Shown piece by piece: positions 1 to 13,442 of a stretch of 64,000 nt of DNA. Source of the stretch: Cenococcum geophilum 1.58 (Eukaryota; Ascomycota; Dothideomycetes; Gloniales; Gloniaceae). The translations under genes were made by a program, and so were the position numbers. How positions within the stretch are numbered: position 1 is the stretch's first letter; each line of letters opens with the position of its first letter. Where the stretch lies: positions 3,849,640 to 3,913,639 of the forward strand of contig KV748181.1 in the NCBI GenBank assembly GCA_001692895.1. The letters are read 5' to 3'. The notes under the pieces were generated by a model, which ran no database searches, was not told where the DNA came from, and worked only from the letters and a program-made list of their open reading frames with translations.

Positions 1-1540
1 CCTATTAAGGCCTAGTGTAGTTAATTAAGTTTCTGTACCATTTAAAGGTATTTAAGGAAGGCGTAGAACTAAGGACCCGCAAAAGGCTTAGTAAGGCTAT
101 TAGCCGCCATATTAATTAAAGTAACGTATATAAGGTTAATCCTATTACCGTTTATCTTATCTCTTATATAGTAAAACTAGATATTAATGTGCTTTATTTA
201 ATTATGCTAAACTAGATTTTTAGCCAACACTTTTACAGCTTAGTTATTGGTTTTAATTAAGATCCTAGCAAACTATTTACTCTAGTCTAGTATACCTAGT
301 TTAGTAAGTAAAAGTTAAATCCATATAGCCTCTTTTACTGCAGCCATTAGAGCCGTGTACTTTAATTAATATATTAATAGTAAAACAGTAGCCTATAGCT
401 TTAATTTCTATAAAATTGGTCCTCTATTTAATATAAATATAAAGTCCAATATAGAGCGTCTTGTAGTTTTATCTTATCCCTAGTAGGCATTACTAAAGCT
501 AATTAGTATAAGGTCTAGGTTGTTATCACCTCCGTAAATAATTTCTCTATTAAGTAAACCGGCCAGGTATTAAAGAATAAGTCTTACGGCCGTTATATAG
601 GTAGAGGTAAAATTATAAGCGAAACGGCTTACTGTTAATACCGCAACGGCAATATCTAGCCTTGTTTCTGTTATAGAAAACATAACTAAATTAACTATAC
701 TCTAGTATCTTCTAACATTATCCTTACTAGTAATTTCTTAATTAGCTATAAGCTTAATTAAGTACTTAATAGGTACTAGTAAGGCATTAGCCTTTTATAA
801 TCTAAAATATTTAAGAGCTTTAATAAGGTAGGCTTGCTATAAGAGTGTAATCTTATTCTTTATTTAATCTTTTATAACTATTATATCTAAGTAAAAGCTT
901 ATTGGCCTAAGATCTATTATTTAAATGGCTACTTTAAGCTCTAATTTTACCTAATTAACTACCGCTATATCTTTATAGATAATCTTAGTATTATTAATAC
1001 AGGTAGAAATAATTAAATCTTTTTATCCTTTACTAGTAGTGAATATACTATAATCCGCGTATAGATGGTAAAGTCTAAGTTTTTCTAGTAGAAACTTTAA
1101 GAGCGTTTTATACTAGATTTAAGGTAGCTATTTTAATTTATAGAGGCCCTTCTTAAGGCGGCAGACTTTACTGGCTTCTTTATAGCCTTTTAGCATAATA
1201 ATATAGAGTTCTTAATCAATTGGTCTATAGAGAAAGGTAGTTTTAATATCTATCTATTTAATTTTAAGGTTGTAGTAGGCAGTAATTACAAATAGAGCTC
1301 TAAAAGCTATAGGTTTTACTACTATAGTAAAGGTCTAGTCATAATCAACACCATACTGCTATAAATATCCCTTAATAACCCATCTAGCTTTATAGCAGAG
1401 GACCTCGCCATTTTTTCCCTTTTTAACTTTAAATATCTATTTACTAGCGAGAGGCTTATAAGAAGGTTTAAGGGGGGTAAGGTTAATAAGTTCCTACATT
1501 TAGTTCTTAATTAGAGACCCTACTTCCTATTACGGCACTA
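1..1540 (-). mobile_element. Ty1/copia retrotransposon relic, reverse transcriptase part
   Basis: The reverse complement of about 1500-1200 reads, with stops, as the start of a copia reverse transcriptase: segments resembling LTPLKPSYKPLASKW, then KARWVIKGYLQQYGVDYD, then a DIKTTFLYGPID-like block. This order (W-F-K, KAR-V-KGY-Q-GVDY, D-KTAFL-G) is diagnostic of the Ty1/copia family. The frame is broken by TAA and TAG codons in a RIP-like pattern. The element runs off the left edge of the window, so its 3' LTR is not seen. Its integrase and gag parts lie at 4562-5920 and 13867-15480, separated by later insertions. The exact right edge near 1540 is inferred from where the reading frame is lost. 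Confidence 0.85.
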
Positions 1541-2292
1541 GCCTAGCGCGTTGCTATAACACGCGTTATTGTGGCTCGGCTAAGCATAGGACAAGAGCAC
1601 AGACCTAACCCCTAAGCGACACGTATATATATCTTGCCTTACCTCCTATATAAATCTTTACACGACATCAATTATACATAGTTACCTCGTACCTCGTACC
1701 TTAACAATCGGCACGTACTATCACACTTCCTCTATTATTACTTTTATCCATTCTTCGCTATTTAGGCCGTTAATTACTTAGTTATACATATAAGGCTTAT
1801 CTTTTTTAATTAAGGTAGTAGATATATAAGAGTATGCTTAAAAAAAACTGCATAGTAGAGCAAACGCAACATCAAATTTTCTAAGTCCTTTATATAAATA
1901 TTTTAGTATATACTTAGTAGTTTACATTATAGAGTCAAGTTTACACGAATATTATAATTATTTAAGGCATTAAGTGTAATTCTTGTGAATTTACGTACCT
2001 AATATTATGTCTAGTAGTACGTGTTGAAATATTTACGTAAAGGACTTAGAAATTTTAATATTGCATTTGCCCCACTATACAGTTTTTTTAAGCATACTCT
2101 TATGTTTTAAAATTAAGTAAGCCAGTATAGTAAATATGGCCAGCTAGTAGAGCTATAGGATTAACCGCGTCGCGGTTATTTAAATAAGGGTTTCAAAGTA
2201 TAGATTGTAAAGGAAAGATAGATAGAAGGGCTATTATTTTATCGCCTATTTCGTCATCCTAGTTACTTGGTAGCTTATTAATATTATTAGCC
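1541..2292. other. Unassigned insert within the copia relic
   Basis: About 480 bp, excluding the MITE inside it, that do not belong to the copia reading frame. I see no coding pattern on either strand. The left part (1541-1760) is less AT-biased than its surroundings. A solo LTR is possible, but I found no second copy in the window and no clear TG/CA ends, so it is left unnamed. Confidence 0.4.
1829..2100. mobile_element. TA-flanked MITE, 272 bp (family AGAGTATGCT)
   Basis: The first and last ~75 bases are inverted copies beginning AGAGTATGCTTAAAAAAA, with only a few transitions between the arms. TA dinucleotides flank both sides (1827-1828 and 2101-2102). There is no open frame. Size, long inverted ends and a TA target fit a non-autonomous Tc1/mariner-type element. 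No autonomous partner with these ends is in the window. Confidence 0.85.
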
Positions 2293-2294
2293 TA

Positions 2295-4126
2295 ACGTGT
2301 CTTACCAGTCAGTGGGACACCCCAGTTAGTGGGACACCCCACCAACACCAACACACGTTTTTGTACGATTACTCAACCACAATAAAATTAATTCGATTGA
2401 AATCTAGTCTATAGATTCTCTAATTTATAGTACATTAACGCCTGTTATGGCCTTATATATAGCATTTTGAACACATTAGTGGTGCTCGCTGTCGCACTTA
2501 GCTAGCATAGTTCTGATTAGCCTCCTACTCAGCACTTTCCAAGCTTTGAACTAGAAGCTGGCCTTGCTTAGCCTATAGAACACCTCCTTGCGTAATATAC
2601 CTTTGGCGTTGCTACTACTTCTGCTTTTGACGTTAATTTGCTATACAAAGCTCTAAATTCTCCTTTGTAAGCATAATTGCTAAATGCATAGCTATCTGGC
2701 ATCCTTTAATGAGTTAATTAACTGCTTAACTGGTAGGGCTCTGTAACTGGCGCTAAAGGAGGTTTTATATAAGCCTTACCTGCTGCTCTAGCTAAGTAGT
2801 AGTATGGGGCGTTTCTAATATCCATAGAGGTGCTGCTCCGTTGGCTGTGCCTAGCGGAGAAGGCGTCTTAGTAACTATAAGCGATAATAGGACGCGCTTA
2901 GAATTGTACGGTACTAGGCCTATAGTAAGAAATCCACTTTTAATGTTCTAATCTGTAAAGATGGATAGCCGTACCTTTGTATATATTGCGAGGAAGTCTT
3001 CTTTATTAATATGGTAGATTCCTTAGCAGGTAAGTTCTTAAACCTCCTGCCTATATAAGCGCTTTAGAGGGGAGAAGCAGCCTACGTCAAGCGGTTAGAG
3101 AAGATGCGATGTATACGCAGGCATATAGAGCGTAATAATCTTATTTACTATATAATACTAATTAAATTCTAGCGTCGCGTGGCTGTTATGGCTGTTAAGG
3201 ATAAGTAGATGGTAGACTCCCTTTGTACGAGACTTTGTATATATATTAAAGTGCTTAATCTATTTATACCCTAGCTTATCTGTTGTCTAGCTATTATTAC
3301 TAACGGCGAGTACCTAGTTAGGAGGTAGGCCCTAATACTAGCCTAATTAGTGGACCTTTCCTGCAAGGATAATAAAGGGCGGAATTGTCTAGCCAAAAGC
3401 GTTAATTCCCTTAATTACCGTTACCTATTCGCGATTACCTAGTTATATAACAACTACTCGGCTAATAGTGTTAGAGCTTGTGACTACTTTTAACGTTGTA
3501 GCTACACCCATTATAAATCCAGTCTCGTTAAAGTTGTAGGTATCTTTATTAAGTATACCGTATAACTAACGCGTCTTATTAACGCGGTTAAACCACGCGT
3601 TAATCGTGACCGGATTCTTATATTTCGCCCGCTATAAATAGAACTTCTAATTCCACTTTATCTATAACTTTAGCTAGGCGTTAATAAAGCGGGATACCCA
3701 GTTTTTGCCGACTAGTTAGGGGGGAGGATTTTAGCCGCGCGCCGCAAGTAAAGCGTCTGCTATTTGTCGTACGTTAATAATCTAGGGGGGAAATCCTCGT
3801 TGGTTAAGGTCTAGGATCCACTGAATAAGCGTATGCTCTTCAGAGGGCTGCAGCTTGCGTTTCTGTAGATTAGATGCGCTCTAAGGTATTGCACCGTTAA
3901 GGCGACGATAGAGGGTAGATTTTGGGACGTCGTATAAGCCTGCAGTCTTGCGAAGACCTAAATTTTGGTTTTTCTGAAGCGCATTAGCAGCGAGAAGAAG
4001 TCTACCTTCTTGCTGGAGTTTTAGAAGCTTCTGTGTTGATGTTATAATTAATTTAGTTGGTGACGCGTGTTGGTGTTGGTGGGGTGTCCCACTGACTGGG
4101 GTGTCCCACTGACTGGTAAGACACGT
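2295..4126 (-). mobile_element. pogo/Fot1-type DNA transposon, complete but RIPped (1832 bp)
   Basis: Terminal inverted repeats start ACGTGTCTTACCAGTCAG and are about 55 bp long. They contain a short internal direct repeat of GTGGGACACCCC. TA target duplications sit at 2293-2294 and 4127-4128. Length and ends match the fungal Fot1/pogo group (about 1.9 kb). The single transposase gene lies on the minus strand. The element interrupts the copia relic and lies only nine bases from the next MITE. Confidence 0.9.
2420..4040 (-). pseudogene. Decayed pogo/Fot1 transposase
   Basis: Read from about 4040 downward on the minus strand, the frame gives a psq-type helix-turn-helix (GLYDVPKSTLYRRLNG), a CENP-B-type DNA-binding segment (HTLIQWILDLNQRGFPP, then RQIADALLAARG and VGKNWVSRFINA) and the first DDE block (TYNFNETGFIMGVATT at about 3508-3541). 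In the family this block is normally YNFDETGF, so the first catalytic aspartate is asparagine here, a change expected from TpG-to-TpA. Further in-frame TAA and TAG codons are scattered through the gene. It would have encoded a cut-and-paste transposase of roughly 500-550 residues and is not functional. Confidence 0.88.
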
Positions 4127-4135
4127 TATTAGTTA

Positions 4136-4559
4136 ACGTGTTCCACCACCGAGCGCATCACACCACCGGGCGCATCACTTCAAAGAATACCAAAAAGCCT
4201 AAATTTCAATCTTAAATATCTTAACCACTACTTAATAATATTTTCTAAAAATTTAAATATAGGCTCTAATATGCCTATTTTAGTGCCTATTATAATATAA
4301 AAATATATAGTCTAGTAGTTGTTAAGATATTTCAAAATATCTCTATTTTTAGCCCCTAGACTCTATATTATAATAACAATTAAGTTATATACTTTAATAT
4401 TATAATATACACTTTAATATATATATAAAAGCCTATATTTAAAATTTTAGAAAATATTATTAAGTAGTGGTTGAGATATTTAAGATTGAAATTTAGGCTT
4501 TTTGGTGTTCTTTGAAGTGATGCGCCCGGTGGTGTGATGCGCTCGGTGGTGGAACACGT
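4136..4559. mobile_element. TA-flanked MITE, 424 bp (ACGTGTTCCACC ends)
   Basis: Inverted ends of about 130 bp begin ACGTGTTCCACCACCGAGCG and match almost base for base. TA flanks at 4134-4135 and 4560-4561. The centre is AT-rich and non-coding. The first five terminal bases (ACGTG) are shared with the neighbouring pogo-type element, consistent with mobilisation by a related transposase, although the rest of the end sequence differs. Confidence 0.9.
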
Positions 4560-4952
4560 TAAGGCTTTAGTCTATACCTATAAGACTTATAAGGAAGGCA
4601 GTAAGGTTACTTAGTAGGTCAATTCTTAACGTCTAGCGGCCTAATTAAGTAGTAGTAGTAAGGTTTTTAGGCAGAGACTTAAGTCTATAGGGTAAGCTAT
4701 CGTGACCTTCCTTTTAATTAATTCTTTGTTATCTTTTTTTAATAGAGGCTTTAGCTAAGGAGTAGTAGTGTCTTCCCTCCCTTACTTATTAGACGAGTTA
4801 ATAGATTCTTCTGTAAATATAGTAGTAGTCTTTAAACTAATATCACCTTTATAAATTTTAATATCTTTAAGCCGCTTAATCTTCTATTTATCTAGTAGCC
4901 AAACATAATATATTATCTTGCCGTTATAGCTAATTAGAATACCCTTCTTTGC

Positions 4953-5210
4953 TTATAGAGCAAATCTAGCTAATTTTACGCGATCTTTTTTGGCTATAAG
5001 GGAGTAGATAGTAGATCTTAAAGCCCTTAGGTAATATACTAAAGGAGGTTTGCCCTTAAGCCTTTTATAAGGTAATATACTATTAAAAGCTCTTATAGAG
5101 CGTCTATTTTTAATATATATAGCTATAAGGAGTATATCGGGCCATATAAAATCTAGTATATTACCAGTAAGGATTATTAAGCAGGTAATCTTAGTAGAGG
5201 TTCGCTGCAA
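4953..5210 (-). pseudogene. Copia integrase fragment (85-codon open stretch)
   Basis: This is the longest surviving open piece of the copia integrase. It shows the family pattern around the end of the catalytic core: NRRSIRAFN (family NR-P), then P(Y)KRLKGKPPLVYYLRALRS (family P-E-W-G-KP-HLR-FG), then a region ending before a KG-L--Y-G-Y-VW block that continues past the stop. It is not a gene of its own: sequence on both sides continues the same protein in frame after stop codons. Confidence 0.8.
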
Positions 5211-5901
5211 GCGCTCTACTACTTTGTTCTCTTCCTAAGCGTATAAGGCGGCAGGTTTAAATTCTATACCTAAATTATCTATTTAAGTGGTTGCTTTCTT
5301 ACTATAAAGCTCTACTTTATAATTAGTACGAATTCTAGTAATTTTAAGGTTGAATTTGGTATAGATTTAATTATAGTATCTCTATAAAGTACTAAGCCAC
5401 TTATCCTTTATATAGATAGTATAAACGGTAGTAAACCTTATATAGTCGTTAGTAAAAGATATATAGTATCTTTTGCCTTTAAAGCCAATAGGGGTAATAG
5501 GTCCCACTAGATCTATATAAATAAATTAAAATAGTTATATAGCTTATTCCTAAGGCGTTCTATTATACCTCTTTCTGGCTTTAAACTAAGTGTAGGGATT
5601 ATAGTATTTATTACTAACATTATTAAACTTAATACTAAGTTTACTTAGGTAGCGTTTAAGGTTACTATAGTTAAGGTAGCCAAATCAGTAATGCCAAATA
5701 GGTAGACTTTTATTATTTTTAATTATTTAGAGGATTAATTTTAATAAGTAGTTGTGCTGCCAAATTAGATAGAGTTATTAAACTTTAGGTCCGTATCCTA
5801 TTACCTTATTATTATATTTAAGTTTATAAGTCTTATTATTAAAGAAAACGCCTATTTCCTTAAGTCGGCTTTTAAATAGTAGGTTTACTAATAAATATAG
5901 C

Positions 5902-5920
5902 ATATAGAGAACATTATATA
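5902..5920. repeat. Left copy of 19-bp target duplication of Gypsy A1
   Basis: These 19 bases (ATATAGAGAACATTATATA) are repeated exactly at 13867-13885 on the other side of the Gypsy element. In both copies they encode the same copia residues (YNVLY) in the same frame, so the original target had one copy. Confidence 0.85.
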
Positions 5921-6344
5921 TGTAACGGAACCTTATAGCAAGTACTACAATAGGCTCGTTATTAGGCTAGGTATGTAGGTAATGCAAATTAAAGTTAATA
6001 ATGTAATAATAACTAGGGGAGTAGTCGCCTAATAGATTAACTCTAATTATATTCTAAGAATTACTATAAGGAAAGAACTATTTAGGTAGGGACTAAGGGT
6101 CCTTAAATATATAACCGTACTCCTATAAAATCCTTCTTATACGTAATATACGTGTGCTTTATCTGCTTTATTGCAGATTATATAGATTATATAGATTATA
6201 TAAATTATATTATATAACCTTAGTTACTATTCCTCGTCACATAGTTCTATTGGCTCTATCCTAAACTATACCTAAATTAACCAACTAGCTTCTTCCGACT
6301 CCTCTCTAAGTAGTTATAATATTATACTTAAAGCGTCCATAACA
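5921..6344 (-). repeat. Gypsy A1 3' LTR
   Basis: In element orientation it begins TGTTA and ends GGTTCCGTTACA. It aligns end to end with 13443-13866, the same length, differing mainly by C/T and G/A changes. Confidence 0.9.
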
Positions 6345-9300
6345 CTATCTCCCTCCTCTTTATTTTTATTCTTAAAGATTTTAAATATCTCTAAGTCGTT
6401 TACTAAAGGTATAATATCCGTCTAATTAATTTAGTTAATATTATTACTTATTATACCTAAAGCAATTTCTTCTTCCTTAACTGTTTATTATACTCGCACT
6501 ATTACTATAATATTATCTCTTAGTGAGATTATACTATCTCTATATTCTTACTGTTTTTTAAAAGAGGGGTTAGTTTATATTACGTTGGCGAACCTATCTT
6601 TATAATAACCGTCCTCTTATTTAAAATGCACTAAAGCGAATATTTATTCGTCCTGTAATATTTACTTTATTTTTAATACTAAATATACGCGATTTATTAC
6701 TCTTAATAGTTATCTAGTTCCCTAATTAATTTATCTTAGAGTTTTATATTTAATCTACTATTACGCGGCTAGATAATAAACTATTTATTACTCTAGCGGA
6801 ACTGCGCTAATCCTAGGACGCTAAATGGGAGGCTGCTAATGCTTAGCAACGGGCCCTTAAGTCTTATCTTGCGGCGTCCACTTAGTTAATCCATCTTAAG
6901 AAGGTTCGTAAGAAGGTTCGTTTTAAGGAGTAAAAGCTAGTAGAATAGGGTTTATAGGAACTTAGCAATAAAAGAATAGATTCTCCTCTAACTAAGAAGG
7001 AAATAGATTTAAGTAGCTTAGCAACTGCTCTTCCTAGGTCCCTCTTAGGTGACTTATTTTTTAGTAATCCTTTTTTATTAATACTACCTAACCTAATCTC
7101 TTCTAATACTCCTATACCTTTCCTATAGCGTTTTTTAGATTCTCTAGTAGTTTCTAGGTAGTCTTAGTATAGCCTATTTACTTAACCTTGTACTATATTT
7201 TATTATTAATGTCCTTATAACTAATAATCTTTAAAACTTACTATTTATCTTCCTCTTATCCTCTATACGTGTTTGCTTTATAAATTAGTAGCTTAATATT
7301 CCCGTATACTAGCTCTAGCATTATAATATACTATATAGGGTAGATCTTTATTTTAGCTAATAGGTTTAACTTAAACGTAACTAGTAAAATTCTTTACTTA
7401 ATTTTAAAAGGTCCTAGTTTAACATAGTCTAACTTCTTACTTAGTTATTAACTCTTAAAATTTTTATATAGTAGCTATACTTTATTTTCCTCCTTAAGAT
7501 CTAGTCCCTTAGATCTCTTAGCGTTATAGTACTTTTTTATTCTTTATTATACCGTCTTTACCGTTTCCGTAAGGTTATTATAAAGATTTATTAGTATCTC
7601 TATTCTTTACTTAGCTATATTACTTATCTTCTTTACTTAATATAGCGATAATAATATTCTTAGCTTATATCCGTAATTCGCCTTAAATAGTAATATACCT
7701 ATTTCTTCTTATGGTGTTACATTATATATAAACTATATAACTAGTAATAATAATACCCAATTGTTCTGTATATAATTAATATAGTGTTTTAGATACTACT
7801 CTAGTATCTAATTTAGTCTCTTTATTTAACTATCTGTCTGCGGATAATATATAGTAGAAGTTACTGCTCTAACTCCTTATTCCGCTAAAAATACCTCCTA
7901 GAATACTGCTATAAATCTTAGATCTCTATCTAATATAATTTTACTTAGTGCTCTATGTCTTATAAATACTTCTTTAATATAAATTCTAGCGACATCTTCT
8001 ACTAATATTTCTTCTATATATGCTATAAAGTATCCCCACTTTATAAGCTTATCCACTATTACTAAGATTGTATTATAATCTTATCCGGTAATAGGATCTC
8101 TTAACTTTAGTAATTTAATAATAAAGTCCTATAATATAACCTCCCATGGTCTTTCTGGTATTTTAATAGGTTATAGCCCTTTATACGGCTTATGCCTTAT
8201 TAGTTTATTTCTTTAGTAATCTAGATATTCTTTTATAACTTTTCGCGCTAAGCTTTAGATTTCGTTAATAATATACTCCTTTTAGAGTCTTAATACTAAG
8301 CCCGTGGCCCTATTATGTCCTTAAGTTATTTCCTTATAGAAATTTTCTATAAATTGCTTTGCTATGCTTCTTAGGATATATGTTACTTCTTAACTCTTAT
8401 ATATATCCATCTGTAGATCTTCTAGTTATACTTTTAGAATTCTTTATACCTAAAAGCTCTTTAGTAATTTGTAAACTCTATCTAGTTCTTCTTAAGTTAC
8501 TATAATTTTTAGATAATTGTACCTAATTAGTCCGTCTATATCTTTTTATAGTAAAGCCCCTAATAGCTTCTTATTGCTTTATAGTTTAGCTTTTTAACTT
8601 AGGGCGTCTGCTCGTATATTATCTATATCCTTAGTATACTAAATCTTAAAATAGTATTCTATAAGTATCTCTGCCCATTTAACCTATCTTTAGTTAAGTT
8701 CCTTTATTATTAGAAATCTTATTAGGTTCTTATAATCTATCTTAACTATAAATAGTTTCTCTATACCTTATAAGAATGCTCTTTATTTCTTTAGTGCTGT
8801 AACTATACCTAATAACTCCTTATTATAGATGTTATAGTTTAACTCTAGTAGTGTTATCTTTTAACTATAATATACCACTAGGTGCTATCTATCTTAATAT
8901 TTCTGCATAAAGTATACTCCTAGTATATAGTCTAATATATCTATTTTTATAACCGTCTTTAGTCCTAGTTAATAGATCTTAAAAACTAGCTCTTAGGTAA
9001 ATAACTTTTTAACTTTTCTAAAGAGTTCTTACTATTCCTTTCCCTATACCTATAGTTCTTTTTTCTTTATTAACCGCGTAAATAGTTTAATATCCTTTAA
9101 CTATTATGCTATAAACCTTCTATAGTAATTGCAAAACCCTAAAAATAATTTTAACTGCGTAACGTTCTCTAATTCCTACTAATTTACTATAGCCTTAATT
9201 TTCTTTAGATCTATGCTAAGTTGGCTTAGTTTAATAATAAATTTAATAAAATCTGTCTTCCTAGTAAAGAACTCGCATTTTTTAATTACTACTAGCATCT

Positions 9301-12300
9301 GTTCTTCTTATAGTCTCCTTAAAACCTATTTAATATATTCCCTGTATTCTTCCTTAGTTATTAAGTAGATAATAATATTATTAAGGTATACTATAANAAA
9401 NTNATNNANNTNNTCNNNTAATATATTNTTAATNCNNTTNNANAANNTTNCTNGTNNNTTNNTNANNCNNAANTNNATNACTAATAGTTTATATAGTCCT
9501 TNCTTTAACCTAAAGGNTGCCTTCTATTTATTGCTTTCCTTAATCCTAATCTAATAGTACGCCTATCTTAGATCTATCTTTGTAAAGATTTGCGCGTTAC
9601 CTATCCTATTTTAGATTTTATTAATTAAGGGTAAAGGATACCTATCCTTCCTAGTAATGCTGTTTAACTATCTATAGTTAATATATAGCCTTAGTTTGCC
9701 ATTCTTCTTTAGTATAAATAGTACCGGATAACCTACTAATAACTGCAATAGTCTAATATATCCTTTTTATAAGTTTTTTTAGACAAACTCTTTTAATACT
9801 CTACCTTTTTCTTTGGTAAGCTTATAGATTGGAAAGAACCTTAGACTTATTTCTAGTTTTAATTTTATCTTATAGTCCTATACTATATACTCTAACAGCT
9901 TTTTACTTTCCGGTAACTATAGTTTTTTTACTATACTTATGGTATCTCTTTAGTATATAGCTTAGTCCTTTTTCCGTTTCCTTATAAGTCGCCCTTACTT
10001 AGTACTATACTATCTTAGCTTATTATCGCATTTTATATTATTAAGTATTTCTAATATTAACTTAACCTATAACCCAATTAATCTTTAGGTTATATTCCTA
10101 TAACTAAAGCATTCCTAATACTGCCTTATTATTTCCTAATAGTAATATATTAAAAGACATCTCAATCTATCTCCCTTTAATAGTTATCTAAATAGGTCCT
10201 ATTTTAAGGTTAATAATGCCTCCTCTATAGGCTATTAGATCTCCTAAAATTGTCACTAATAGGTAAGGGTGCTCCTTTTTCCTGTATAGTAAACCTATTC
10301 TTTTAACTGCTACTAGTAAAATATAGTTCCTTATTACTCCACTATCTATTAATGCCTTAAACTGTTAATTTTTACTATTTAACTCGTAAATTTAGGTATC
10401 GTCCTTAAATTCCTTTAAGGGTCTAAGGCTCTACTACTAGTTCCCTTTAGTCCTATAGGCCTCTACTTTTCCTAACTATTAGCTACTTAATCCTATTTAT
10501 ACTTAGTCCATCTTTAGCTAATACTTAGTTTACTTTTTATCTTTAATATACTATAGATACGTATTCTCTAGGTATTCCCACCACTATTATTTATTTAGGC
10601 ATTCTTCTATAAGGAATTTTTCTAGCTAAAGTATTAAGTCTCCTAACTCCTAAACTTCTACTAGATACTAACTATATATATACTTAGCATTTCTATACTT
10701 CTATTTTTCTACTAACTAATATATTCTTATAGGGTATTTCTAATACTTATCTTTTAGTGCTTTATGCATATTATATGTATTATCTATATATATAATCCAT
10801 AATAACGTATAATATGCTTAGTATCTTAGGTTAACTCTTAACTTATTTTCGTCTTTAAGTTTAAACCTCTGTTGTGTTAATCTAAGCGTTATAACTTTAT
10901 TCGCAGGTACTAAGATATACCTCTTACTTTTCTAGTCCTCTAAGCGCTCCTTTAGATCCTTTAATATTATAATTAAGGCTCCTTTAATATAACTTATAGC
11001 CTTCTCCGTAATTAGGTGGTTTTAGATAACTTTTTTATCCAACTATATATAAAAATCTTCCCACTTATTATTATGCCTTTGCCTATACTACTTTTAGTAT
11101 AGCTACTAGAGTATATATAGTTTATTTATAAGGAAGTATCTTCTTATTACTGTATTATAACAGCCCTTTATATATCGTTTTTTAAACCTAGTTAGAATCC
11201 CTAAATCCTCTTTATTTTCCAGTTTAGTAAGTCACTTAGCTCTTAATATGCCTACTCTAGGCCTATTAGTAATTCTTTATATAGGTACTTAATCCCTTAT
11301 ACGGCCTAGTGTACTAGATCTCTTATCTAGTTTCTGTTCTTACTATAAGGTAATTCTTACTCTAAACTCCTCTATGGTTTCTTTCTTTTCGCGTTTTATA
11401 AGTAGATCCTTAAAGTCTTCTTGCTTCTTAATCTTTATATTAACTTTTTAATCCTTAGGCTAAATACTGCGTTCTCCTAATAAGTCTTCTAAGTTTATAT
11501 ATCTGTCTCCTAGTCTAATTACTATTTATACCGCAGATTCTCTAATCTTATTAATAGTCCTTATTTATATATTAAAGTCTTAGTTCTATAGGATTCTTAA
11601 TCCTAAACTCGCTTCTAACTTAAGCTTAGCTCCTGCCTTAGTCTAACTAGGCTTAGGTATTCTCATCTCGTCTTAAGAGTCTTAAATCTCACTTATTTTA
11701 TCTTAAGAGTCTTATGCCTGTAGGAAACTCTATCCCAAGCTTATTCGTATATCTTTAAACTAAGCTGCTGCTCTACTCTATCGGTTATTGTCCGTTATAG
11801 GTCCTTAAGCTTGCCTTATCTTATCTTAAGAATCTTAGTCGTCTTTTATCTTATCTTAAAAATCTTAAGCCTTTGGCCTTTGGCCTTTATTAAGTGCCAA
11901 AGTAGTTTACTATCCTACTTCTCTTACGTCTTATAAAATAATAGATATTATATCTAACGGGGTCTTAATCCCTACTAATATTCCCTATTCTATAGTGGAA
12001 TTATCCTTTATCTCTTTTATAATATCTTTAAGGTCTATATACTCTTAGTAAGCTGCCCTTATTACCTTATCGTTATGGAATATTTCGCCTATATTAAATT
12101 TATCGTCTTTAATGTCTAATCTACGAACTGGTTTATTAGTTCCTCTACACTCTATAGATTCTAGCTCTTATGGCTAATAGCTTACGCTATACTTAGCGTT
12201 TTTATAAATTTGGTATACGTTATTATAACAAAACGCGAAACTTCTAATTAAACATTCTTTTGTTTCTCGTAGTATACTATTATCCCTCTATATGTATATA

Positions 12301-13442
12301 TCTTCTGCCGCTAATCTAGTTCCCTTTATTATATAGTAACTCTAACTATCTTTATAATCCCTTACAAAATAATCTTATTTCCCGCAATTTATATAAGCTC
12401 TATTTTTAAACTACTAACTTTACTATAGAGTCCGCCTAAATATCTTTTGCTGCTAAGATCCCTAGTTTAGCCTCTGTTTTTTAGTCCTATAATTACTAGA
12501 TCCTTAACCTCTAGGTTTTTATAGTTTCTTACTCTATCTCTTATAGGCTTTTTTAGTACTACTTAGGTCCATTAGCTCTACGCCATACTACAGTTTCTAA
12601 TTTAGCTTTTATTGTTATGTACTTTACGTCTTATATAACTATAGAACTCTATCCTAACCTCTTTTAGCCTGTTCCCTTTAGTAGATCTAATTGTTAATCT
12701 TAATTACTTAATCTATTAAATCCCGTAGGGTGTCCGTATCTTCTATTAGAATAATTACGTTCTGAACTTTAGCCTTAAGTCCTTGCTTATACTGTGTTAT
12801 AAGCGCCCTATTATTCCACTTAACTTATATTACTAGCGTTTGGAACTGTGTTATATACTTAATTACTAAAGTTTATTACGTAATATCTTAGAGTTTTCTT
12901 TCCGCTGTGGTTACTGCCTTTAGGTCTCCAAACATTTATATAAGTCGCTCTATAAACCCTTCCTAGCTTAAGAATATAAACCGCACCTTTTAATTAGTAG
13001 TTGTTATTCCGTTTGCCTGTATTTCTATAAGGTAAGGCTTAAACTATTTAAGTGCTCTTCCTAATAGGAATAGTCCTGCATAGGCTATTCGATCCATAGG
13101 TATTAGTAGCTTTACCCCTTCCTATATAACTTTAAAGTGCATTTACATAAGGAATCCTTTAAGCTTTAATCTTTCTCCTAAGTACCTCTTAATCGATAAT
13201 AGCTTAATCCTCGCTGCTCCTATCCCATTAACCCTTTCTTCCATTACTACATTATTAGCTGTTAGCTAGTTAACTATCTTTTATAGCTATCCGACCGTTA
13301 TAAGTTGCTATAAGTTAGTATCTGCTATACTGGTGTCACCTAACCTTAAAGTAGTTGCCGCCGTCAATGGCGTTATAGTAGCTACTTTTGATGGTATATT
13401 GTTCAACTTTTTATATTTAATACTATAACTAGGTAGTGATTA
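6345..13442 (-). pseudogene. Decayed Gypsy gag-pol (chromovirus)
   Basis: On the minus strand, gag occupies roughly 13400-12300 and ends in a CCHC knuckle remnant (INCGK-x-YFVRDYKD near 12385). The RT frame lies at about 9760-9300, with LRLYINYRQLNSITRKDRYP, IFTKIDLRQAYYQIRI and a YLNN box at 9377-9388. RNase H lies at about 9050-8650 (LLELNYNIYNKELLGIVTAL), and integrase at about 8440-7500 with IYYPQTDS-x-IKRLNQ. The C-terminus carries a chromodomain (YKVK-x-IGYTKTT) near 7200, in which tryptophan codons have become TAG. Many TAA and TAG codons interrupt all domains, and the RT catalytic Asp-Asp is Asn-Asn. A cluster of unresolved bases lies at 9397-9517, inside RT. Confidence 0.9.

Larger units (their letters stand above)
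4562..5920 (-). mobile_element. Ty1/copia relic, integrase part
   Basis: This continues the copia element of 1-1540 upstream in its own orientation. On the minus strand it carries the GAG-pre-integrase segment (NVLYMLYLLVNLLFKSRLKE at about 5860-5918), then the integrase core, the integrase C-terminal part, and the linker toward reverse transcriptase. The copia frame resumes on the far side of the inserted Gypsy element at 13867, which proves the nesting order. Confidence 0.87.
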